A stretch of 64,000 bases of DNA, taken from contig NZ_JAOEGB010000017.1 of assembly GCF_025420585.1 (NCBI RefSeq), positions 62,001 through 126,000 on the forward strand, read 5' to 3'. Of the stretch, positions 34,871-41,126 are shown one piece after another. Both the position numbers and the translations under genes were made by a program. Origin of the DNA: Planotetraspora sp. A-T 1434. Its GTDB lineage: Bacteria > Actinomycetota > Actinomycetes > Streptosporangiales > Streptosporangiaceae. The notes beneath the pieces were generated by a model. It was not told the origin of the DNA. It worked only from the letters and a program-made list of their open reading frames with translations, and did not search any database. The stretch's first letter is position 1; every line of letters begins with the position of its first letter.

Positions 34871-36112
34871 TTGGTAACCGGTCAGGACCTACGGGCGGCA
34901 CGTCTAAGTCAGGGTGTCAGCCTTGACGGGCTGGCGAAGAGCACCGGCATGTCAAAGGGTCATCTGAGTCGCGTGGAGCGCGGGCACCGCGAAGTAACCC
35001 CGGCGATAGTCCGCAGTTACCAGCAGGCCCTAGGAATTGTCGTTGCGGCAACCCATCCTGTTGCGGCAACGAATACGGAAGGGCGCTTACCCTCCAATAT
35101 GGAGGATATGAAGCGCAGGAACCTTCTTGGGATCATCGCAGCGGCGTCCGTTGGGTCTGCCGCGATGGAGCCGCTTGCCCGACTTCTCGACGGGTTTGAA
35201 GGCAGAGGCCTGTCTCGCGTGGGTCTCGCCGAGGTCCAGGCCGTGGAAGCCGCTGCCGACCTCTACACGCGCATGGACCTTGCCCATGGGGGAGGCATGG
35301 CAGCCGCGATGGCGCGCGGTTCGCTCGAATGGGCTATCGAGTTGCTGGACAAGCCGATGAGTCAGCCGATCCGTGAGCGGTTGTCGTCCGCGATCGGCTT
35401 GCTGGCCGACCGATTCGGATGGGCGATCTACGACGCAGGTGACATATCCACGGCGACGCGAGTTCTGACTCTTGCGCTGGACAACTCGGCCCATGGTGGT
35501 GACCGCGATCTCCGCGCGCACGTCATGCTGGACCTCTCCACCGTCACCACCGACAGCGGTCGTCCGGCCGAGGGAGTCGAAATCCTTCGTATGGCCCTCG
35601 GGGACGAGCGGATCAGTTCGGCCGAACGCGCGAACCTGCACGCCGTCGCCGCGCGTCACTGCGCCGCAGCCCATGACCGGCAGGCAGGGCTACGGCATGT
35701 CGATCTGGCCGAGGAGGCGCTGAGCAAGCCTCAGCAAGCCGCAGCGCCCGAGTGGGCACAGCGCATCACGGTCTCACCAGGCCACCACGACAGCGCCCTC
35801 GGGTTGGCACTCTTTGCCCTCGATGAGGACACCCGCGCGTACGAACGCCTGTCGTCAGCGTTGTCCAGACTCGACACCGGCCGCACCCGAACGGGGCTGC
35901 GTTGTCGTACGCGCCTGGCCGTCCTGAACATGCGGGCAGGCGACCTGGAGAACAGCGAACGCGAGGCACGCCGCGCGGTGAAGGACGCTATCGGCGTCCG
36001 GTCTCGTCGGGTATCGAGCGACCTCACAATGATGATCGAGAGCGCCCGCAGTCACGGCATGGGCCAACTGGCTGACGAGTTGGCCCGCTCGTTGGCGGAA
36101 TCGGCAGCCTGA
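34871..36112 (+). CDS. XRE-family regulator with helical-repeat C-terminus (WhiJ-like module)
   Basis: A 413-residue protein. The helix-turn-helix is at about 5-55 (LRAARLSQGVSLDGLAKSTG, then MSKGHLSRVERG). A linker with KRRNLLGIIAAASVGSAAME follows, then a long alpha-helical TPR-like region (about 110-413). TTG 34871 starts right before the HTH; a longer TTG at 34754 is in frame, but its first 39 codons are mostly palindrome-encoded V-A-A-T-G repeats. It probably senses a signal through the helical part and controls the divergent methyltransferase/DUF397 operon. Such XRE-DUF397 pairs affect development and antibiotics in Streptomyces. Confidence 0.85.
   Translation: MVTGQDLRAARLSQGVSLDGLAKSTGMSKGHLSRVERGHREVTPAIVRSYQQALGIVVAATHPVAATNTEGRLPSNMEDMKRRNLLGIIAAASVGSAAMEPLARLLDGFEGRGLSRVGLAEVQAVEAAADLYTRMDLAHGGGMAAAMARGSLEWAIELLDKPMSQPIRERLSSAIGLLADRFGWAIYDAGDISTATRVLTLALDNSAHGGDRDLRAHVMLDLSTVTTDSGRPAEGVEILRMALGDERISSAERANLHAVAARHCAAAHDRQAGLRHVDLAEEALSKPQQAAAPEWAQRITVSPGHHDSALGLALFALDEDTRAYERLSSALSRLDTGRTRTGLRCRTRLAVLNMRAGDLENSEREARRAVKDAIGVRSRRVSSDLTMMIESARSHGMGQLADELARSLAESAA
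35042..35070. repeat. Two GTTGCGGCAAC palindromes inside the XRE gene
   Basis: Identical 11-mers at 35042-35052 and 35060-35070 sit just after the HTH-coding segment and encode V-A-A-T twice. They match the palindromes upstream of the gene, giving four sites spread over 253 bases. Confidence 0.8.
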
Positions 36113-36281
36113 ACGAGTTGCCTGCCGTGCCTCCGGGGCCCCGCCGGCCGAACTCGCTTTGCTCGCCCTTCGGGTGCTTCGCATTCCGCCGGCAGGGACG
36201 AGCAGCCTTGGCGATCACCCCGGAGCCGGAGCGCCCCCGCCGGAGGCATTCCCCCGGAAGCTGCCTGCGGATACTTATGCC

Positions 36282-36668
36282 ATGGCATCCTCGAAGATTC
36301 CGCGTACCGTCAAGGCGGTCAACACGACCCAGCTCATTCGCCTCGATGAAGAGGCGATGGTGCGTGGGCTTAACCGTCAACACGGAGCCGGATGGTTGGC
36401 CGAGCACGCTGATCCAGAGGCGACTCACTACTTGTGGCCAGCGCTGGTTCATCGCTTGGACCACCGGCCGGAGTACTCGCCGCATTGGCGCTGCATGTTG
36501 TTGCTGACTCTGCGAGACGGTCAGCAAGTTTTCTCACTGCTGGATGTCCTGCCGGCATCTTTCACTGCGCTTCCGGAGAACTTGGACCGTGCGACGAAGA
36601 CACGGATCGCCCAAAGGCTGCAGACGCCAATGCAGACAGTGGCCGAGTGGTCTCAGCGGCACGGCTGA
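36282..36668 (+). CDS. Hypothetical protein, 128 residues
   Basis: A soluble alpha/beta-looking protein; I do not recognise the family. Notable segments are TQLIRLDEEAMVRGLNRQHG, HYLWPALVHRLDHRPEYSPH and WRCMLLLTLRDGQQVFSLLD. ATG 36282 has no Shine-Dalgarno, but GATACT (36270-36275) is placed exactly for transcription from the A of the ATG, so the mRNA may be leaderless. It lies 169 bases downstream of the XRE gene and ahead of the RepSA remnant, and may be cargo of the same mobile element. Confidence 0.6.
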   Translation: MASSKIPRTVKAVNTTQLIRLDEEAMVRGLNRQHGAGWLAEHADPEATHYLWPALVHRLDHRPEYSPHWRCMLLLTLRDGQQVFSLLDVLPASFTALPENLDRATKTRIAQRLQTPMQTVAEWSQRHG

Positions 36669-36748
36669 GACGTTGCCCCGATGGCCTGCGCCATGAGTGA
36701 CTCTTCTACATGCCCTTGCGCGCCACTCGCGTACGTATGCTCCGGCAG

Positions 36749-37621
36749 TCAGGCAGGTTCCTGCCGTTCCCGCTCGCGAGCGATCTGGCGCGCGGTCGCG
36801 ATGCGTTGCCGGATCATCTCGGCCCAGAAGTGTTCGCCGTTCCGGTACCCGCTTCCGGCGTACCGCCATTCCCCGACCGTAAGCGTCTCCCGCTCGCCAG
36901 GATCAGGGAGGCCGCGCCGCTGCCGAGACTGCTCGGCCTGGTGATCCGCCCGAACCTGGCGCAGTGCGCCGAGCGTGGTGGAGTAGTGGCGGCTCTTGGT
37001 CGAGAAGTGTCCCCGGTAGCCGAGCATGTGCGCCCAGTGCCGCAGTGGGACAAGCCGGTATTCGGGACGGTCGGCCAGGGCGAAACAGGTGTAGATCATG
37101 CGTCGGGCGTGTTCTGTCACGTCGAGGCGTACGACGTCGGCGACCTCCCGTATGGGACGGTCCACCGTCCCGGCTGACTCGGCACCTTTGGTCGCGTACT
37201 TGGCGATGCACGACGCGACCCGCTGATCTGCGATCCCTTCCAGCGAGGTGGCGACATAGATGGGTTCGACGTCCAGTTGCGTTCCCCACCGGCCGACGAA
37301 GGACGGGCGATCCTTCGGAACAGGCACGGCCACCCCCGCCGCCGCCTCTTGAATGGCTTCCCGGAGGACGGGGACGGTCGCCCAGTCGGGCGGAGCGTCC
37401 GAAGGACCGTCAGGGCCGTCGAGGCGAATCACGGCATGGAAGTGGACCAGGCCCCGCGCTTGGTACTCGGCGACCTTGGCGTAGGACAGGCGTAGCCGCC
37501 GCCGTAGCTCAGCGCGTGAGATACCGAGATGACGGGCGAAGACGGCGGGGAGGGCTTGAGTGAAGCGTCGCCACAGCTCTCCCGCGTGAGCGTTCCACAG
37601 GACCGCGCAACGCGCGCCAAC
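36749..37621 (-). pseudogene. RepSA-type replication initiator, N-terminally truncated
   Basis: The open part (about 290 residues) matches the C-terminal two thirds of pSAM2-type replication initiators. It reads AVLWNAHAGELWRRFTQAL, LRLSYAKVAEYQARGLVHFH (the HUH-like core), VASCIAKYATKGAESAG, and PEYRLVPLRHWAHMLGYRGH followed by FSTKSRHYSTTLG. A TAG at 37622-37624 closes the frame on the 5' side, and the zinc-finger N-terminal part normally ahead is absent. Translation could restart internally (GTG 37432), but the Rep protein would lack essential parts. No integrase, excisionase or TraB gene is nearby, so this is a relic of an integrative element. Confidence 0.85.
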
Positions 37622-37733
37622 CTACCGCCCGCCCCGCGGGGTGCGGTCGCTCACGTCAAGCCACCCCTCCGGCTTCCTGTGGAAACCTCCTGCTCCAGGG
37701 CGGCTACGGCCACTCGTCCCACATGTGCCCGGA

Positions 37734-38159
37734 TCAGCCAAGCACTTCCGGCAGAAGTGCGAACGTCGGCACATGCCGAGGTCGGATCAACGTGAAGTCA
37801 CGTCGGTCGAGCGTCGCGATCTGGGCCACGTTCAGTCGTTCCGCGATTGCGACCACGGACACATCAGCGGGGTCGAGTCGAGCATCTCGGTACAGGCGGA
37901 CAAGTTCTGCCATTCGCCGCACATCGGCCGGCAGTAGGTCCACAAGTTCGAACTCCTCGATCGCGAGATCAAGGAACTGCGCATGCACGCGAGGCCCCAT
38001 GTGCCTGTTAATGGTCCAACCAGCCTCGATCAAGATGCTCGAAGGCAGAAGGAGCGGTCCCTCCAACTGCTCAAGGAGCCGCACACATGAGGCATGGTGC
38101 TTGTCATCCCGATCGACAACAGCGATCAAAGGTCCTGTGTCCAGGAGCGTGGCAGTCAC
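37734..38159 (-). CDS. vapC: VapC-like PIN-domain ribonuclease toxin
   Basis: A 141-residue PIN-domain protein. The first acidic residue is in LLDTGPLIAVVD, another in SSILIEAGW, and the late pair in DPADVSVVAIAERL, then ATLDRRDFTLIRP. The four-acid active site appears intact. VapC toxins cut specific tRNAs or rRNA when their antitoxin is lost. GTG 38159 overlaps the antitoxin stop (GTGA), the standard coupled arrangement. It is expected to be neutralised by the 81-residue protein encoded just upstream. Confidence 0.9.
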   Translation of the reverse strand: MTATLLDTGPLIAVVDRDDKHHASCVRLLEQLEGPLLLPSSILIEAGWTINRHMGPRVHAQFLDLAIEEFELVDLLPADVRRMAELVRLYRDARLDPADVSVVAIAERLNVAQIATLDRRDFTLIRPRHVPTFALLPEVLG

Positions 38160-38401
38160 GTCGACCGATCGAACCGCTCCGCCAGCAGATCTTCGACCCG
38201 CTCCGATAGATCCCCTTCACCGGAGGCGCCGATCCCCGCGATCGACAACCTCCGACGACGAACCGGCTCAGACGGCTCTTCCTCAGCCGCCTCAGCCAAG
38301 TCCGGGTCTGTCTTCACCAAACGCAGGAGGCGACGCGCCTGGTCCGGTGACAGCCGGTCCACCAGGTGATGAAGCTCCTCATACGCATGCCCGGCGCTCA
38401 T
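38156..38401 (-). CDS. vapB: VapB-like antitoxin
   Basis: An 81-residue acidic protein paired with the PIN toxin. It opens with a helical YEELHHLVDRLSPDQARRLL. A basic RRRRLSIAGIG link follows and the C-terminus is probably disordered, which would be the part that wraps the toxin. It does not show a clear AbrB or ribbon-helix-helix motif, so how it binds DNA is uncertain. ATG 38401 has no Shine-Dalgarno; TAGACT seven bases upstream suggests a leaderless transcript. Confidence 0.8.
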   Translation of the reverse strand: MSAGHAYEELHHLVDRLSPDQARRLLRLVKTDPDLAEAAEEEPSEPVRRRRLSIAGIGASGEGDLSERVEDLLAERFDRST

Positions 38402-38429
38402 GGCAATGAGTCTACGCAGGCGATTCTGC

Positions 38430-38609
38430 TGGCGTCAGTGAGTCGCCCCCTGGCGGCCGACTTGTCGTTGTCCTCTTGCACCACCGTCCAGCCGTGTCGC
38501 CGCGCGGTTTCCCCGTTTTGACCTTGTGCTGACCTCGCACGCCGTGTTCGTCGCCCTTGATATCAGCGGAGATGCGCGCGTAGGAGACGAGGGGGACGAG
38601 ATCGCTCAT
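38430..38609 (-). pseudogene. Serine-recombinase (integrase) N-terminal fragment, frameshifted
   Basis: ATG 38609 begins MSDLVPLVSYARISADIKGD then EHGVRGQHKV, the typical N-terminus of a large serine integrase with the catalytic serine in YARIS. Near 38516 the frame shifts; the alternate frame continues NGETARRHGWTVVQ and then DNDKSAAR, where intact relatives have a few more residues. Similarity ends soon after, at about 38430, so only the first 60 codons of a normally 450-600 residue enzyme remain. It sits right beside ogt, the first core gene, so it probably marks one end of the island. Confidence 0.85.
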
Positions 38610-38702
38610 GGGGGGTCTCTTTGCCGGTCGCCCGGCCCCCTGGCGGTAGCCCTCACACAAAGGGCACGCTCGCCTTCCGGCGGTGGCCGCCGTCGCCGCT
38701 GG

Positions 38703-38738
38703 GGTGACAACGGGGGCGACAACGGGGGCGACAATGGG
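38703..38738. repeat. 12-bp tandem repeat directly upstream of ogt
   Basis: Three units: GGTGACAACGGG, GGCGACAACGGG and GGCGACAATGGG. The array ends three bases before the ogt start codon and supplies its G-rich ribosome-binding sequence, so copy number could alter translation or leader length. Confidence 0.9.
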
Positions 38739-38741
38739 GGA

Positions 38742-39272
38742 ATGGTGGAAACCGTCGCTTTCGGGAGCGTGCCGACGAAGCTGGGGGACGTGCTGGCGGC
38801 CGTCACGGAGGAGGGGGTCGCGGCCACGGCCTTTCAGGACGACCCGGCCGTCCGGGCGCGCATCGCTTCCCGTCTCGGGCTGGCCGTCGCCGACGATCCG
38901 GCCCGTACGGCCGCCGCCCGCGCGGAGCTGGAGGCGTACTTCGACGGGGGCCTCAAGGAGTTCGGCGTCGCGGTGGACTGGCGGCTCATGTCGCCCATTC
39001 AGCGGCAGGTCCTCGGCACGCTATTCACGACCGTGCCGTACGGACAAGTCATGACTTATGGGGAACTGGCGGCCAGGAGCGGGACCGGCGTTCCGGCGCG
39101 GGGCATCGGGTCGATCATGGGGAGCAACCCGATCCCGATCATCGTGCCGTGTCACCGGGTCGTCGCGGGCAACGGCCTAGGCGGATTCAGCGGCGGCGAC
39201 GGCGTGGAGTCCAAGCGCTGGCTGCTGACGCTCGAAGGGCATCTTCCCCCCACGCTGGACTGGGACATCTGA
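38742..39272 (+). CDS. ogt: Methylated-DNA--protein-cysteine methyltransferase
   Basis: A 176-residue suicide DNA-repair protein. The acceptor cysteine is C137 in IPIIVPCHRVV. The helix-turn-helix YGQVMTYGELAARSG, the arginine finger in PARGIGS and the C-terminal LGGFSGGDGVESKRWLLTLE are present. It removes O6-alkyl groups from guanine in DNA. ATG 38742 is chosen because the homology starts there; the open frame upstream is the 12-bp repeat. It lies at the right border of the island, 21 bases ahead of miaA, and probably shares its transcript. Confidence 0.93.
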   Translation: MVETVAFGSVPTKLGDVLAAVTEEGVAATAFQDDPAVRARIASRLGLAVADDPARTAAARAELEAYFDGGLKEFGVAVDWRLMSPIQRQVLGTLFTTVPYGQVMTYGELAARSGTGVPARGIGSIMGSNPIPIIVPCHRVVAGNGLGGFSGGDGVESKRWLLTLEGHLPPTLDWDI

Positions 39273-39293
39273 ACTTCCGGGACACTTGACGGT

Positions 39294-40211
39294 GTGGGGC
39301 AGCTACCAGTGATCGCCGTCGTGGGTGCCACGGCGGCCGGAAAGTCCGACCTGGCCGTCGATCTGGCGCTGCGGCTCGGCGGCGAGGTCGTCAACACCGA
39401 TTCCATGCAGCTCTATCGGGGGATGGACATCGGCACTGCCAAGCTGTCCCTCGACGAGCGACGCGGCGTGCCGCATCACCTGCTCGACATCTGGCCGGTC
39501 ACCCGGACGGCCAGCGTCGCCGAATACCAGCGCCTGGCCCGGCCGCTGATCGAGAATCTCCAGGCTCGTGACCGGGTGCCGATCCTCACTGGCGGATCCG
39601 GCCTTTACGTGCGGGCGGCCCTCGACGATCTGGAGTTTCCCGGCACGGACCCCGGCATCCGGGAGCGGCTGGAGAAGGAGCTGGCCGAGACCGGCCCGGC
39701 TCCGCTCTACGAACGGCTCCTGATCCGTGACCCGGTGGCCGCCGAGAAGATCCTGCCGAGCAACGGCCGCAGGATCGTCCGCGCCTTGGAGGTCATCGAG
39801 CTGTCGGGGCGGCCGTTCTCCGCGACCATGCCGTCGTACGACGCGGTGTACGACAGCGTGCAGATCGGCGTCGAGGTGCCGAGGCCGGTCCTCGACGAGC
39901 GGATCGAGCTGCGGGTCCACCGAATGTGGGAGGCGGGGCTGGTCGACGAGGTCCGCGCGCTGGCCGCGGAGGGGCTGGCCGAGGGCAGGACGGCGAGCCG
40001 GGCGCTCGGGTACGCCCAGGTCCTCCGCTTCCTCGACGGCGAGTGGACCGAGGAGCAGGCGCGAGAGGAGACCGTGCGGGCGACCCGCCGGTTCGCCCGG
40101 CGCCAGGAGTCGTGGTTCCGCCGAGATCCCCGCGTGGTGTGGCTGCCGTTCGACGCCCCCGACCTGCCCGAACGGGCCCTGGTCGTGGTGACCGCCGAGA
40201 GGCCGCGGTGA
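39294..40211 (+). CDS. miaA: tRNA dimethylallyltransferase MiaA
   Basis: 305 residues. The P-loop is GATAAGKS at about 11-18. NTDSMQLYRGMDIGTAKLS is the substrate-recognition block, followed by VPHHLLDIWPV, the LTGGSGLYVRAALD segment and the RRFARRQESWFRR tRNA-binding region. MiaA adds the isopentenyl group to A37 of tRNAs reading UNN codons; MiaB, encoded 12 kb upstream, then methylthiolates it. GTG 39294 is used. In most relatives the two genes are much closer; the accessory island accounts for the gap. Confidence 0.97.
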   Translation: MGQLPVIAVVGATAAGKSDLAVDLALRLGGEVVNTDSMQLYRGMDIGTAKLSLDERRGVPHHLLDIWPVTRTASVAEYQRLARPLIENLQARDRVPILTGGSGLYVRAALDDLEFPGTDPGIRERLEKELAETGPAPLYERLLIRDPVAAEKILPSNGRRIVRALEVIELSGRPFSATMPSYDAVYDSVQIGVEVPRPVLDERIELRVHRMWEAGLVDEVRALAAEGLAEGRTASRALGYAQVLRFLDGEWTEEQAREETVRATRRFARRQESWFRRDPRVVWLPFDAPDLPERALVVVTAERPR

Positions 40212-40233
40212 CCGGCGAAAAGCGGTGAGCGCC

Positions 40234-40239
40234 TAGAAT
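40234..40239 (+). promoter_or_regulatory. -10 element of dapF
   Basis: TAGAAT is a near-consensus -10 hexamer nine bases before the dapF start codon, so the mRNA would begin within about two bases of the ATG. No convincing -35 is seen. The placement suggests a leaderless or nearly leaderless message. Confidence 0.55.
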
Positions 40240-40247
40240 GCGGTGAC

Positions 40248-41060
40248 ATGCGGTTCGTTAAGGGGCACGGCACCGAGAACGACTTTGTCATCCTGCCGGA
40301 CGCCGACGCCCGGCTGGATCTGACGCCCGCCACCGTCGCGGCGCTGTGCGATCGGCGCGCGGGCATCGGCGGCGACGGCGTCCTGCGGGTCGTCCGGGCC
40401 AAGCTGTGCCCCGAGGTGGCCGATCAGACCTCCGAGGCCGAGTGGTTCATGGACTACCGCAACGCTGACGGCAGCGTCGCGGAGATGTGCGGCAACGGCG
40501 TGCGGGTGTTCGCCCGCTACCTCGTCGACTCCGGGCTGGCCGCGCCCGGCGAGTTCGGCGTCGCGACCCGCGGCGGGGTCAAGCGCGTACGGCTCGGCCC
40601 CACCGGCGACGTCACCGTGGACATGGGCAGGCCGCGCGTCCTGGGCGAGAGCTGTACGACCGTCAACGGACGGGAATATCACGGCCTCAACGTCAACATG
40701 GGCAACCCCCACCTGGCCTGTGTCATCGCGGACCCGGTCGCCGGGCTGGACCTGAGCCGGGAGCCGGAGTTCGACCGGGCGGTCTACCCCCGGGGCGTGA
40801 ACATCGAGCTGATCAACCCCGTCGCCGACCGCGCCGTCTCCATGCGCGTCCACGAGCGCGGCTCCGGCGAGACGCGGTCGTGCGGCACGGGAGCCGTCGC
40901 CACCGCCGTCGCCGCGGCGCACGCGATCGGGGAGTCCACCGGGACGTGGAGCGTCCGCGTGCTGGGCGGCACCGTGACCGTCACGCTCGACCAGGACACC
41001 AGCTACCTGTCCGGCCCCGCCGTACTCGTGGCCTCCGGAGAGTATCCGCCCATGATTTAG
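40248..41060 (+). CDS. dapF: Diaminopimelate epimerase
   Basis: A 270-residue cofactor-independent epimerase with both catalytic cysteines: C81 in MCGNGVRVFA and C212 in RSCGTGAVATA. It converts LL- to meso-diaminopimelate, the precursor of lysine and of the peptidoglycan cross-linking residue used by this group. It is about the normal length. The miaA-dapF order is standard in actinobacteria. ATG 40248 follows the TAGAAT element closely. Confidence 0.97.
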   Translation: MRFVKGHGTENDFVILPDADARLDLTPATVAALCDRRAGIGGDGVLRVVRAKLCPEVADQTSEAEWFMDYRNADGSVAEMCGNGVRVFARYLVDSGLAAPGEFGVATRGGVKRVRLGPTGDVTVDMGRPRVLGESCTTVNGREYHGLNVNMGNPHLACVIADPVAGLDLSREPEFDRAVYPRGVNIELINPVADRAVSMRVHERGSGETRSCGTGAVATAVAAAHAIGESTGTWSVRVLGGTVTVTLDQDTSYLSGPAVLVASGEYPPMI

Positions 41061-41089
41061 GCAGGCCGTCGTCCAGGGCCCGGCGCTGT

Positions 41090-41118
41090 TTGGGACATGG
41101 TCGCTGAACTGGCAGACT
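41090..41118 (+). promoter_or_regulatory. Candidate promoter of the helical-repeat protein gene
   Basis: TTGGGA (41090-41095), 17 bases, then CAGACT (41113-41118). Transcription would begin at about 41125, two bases before ATG 41127. This supports the shorter start for that gene. Confidence 0.5.
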
Positions 41119-41126
41119 TGCTGCCC

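Noticed and set aside
36681-37177. Several + strand ORFs opposite the RepSA relic
   Set aside because: They are antisense shadows of a recognisable replication-initiator frame.
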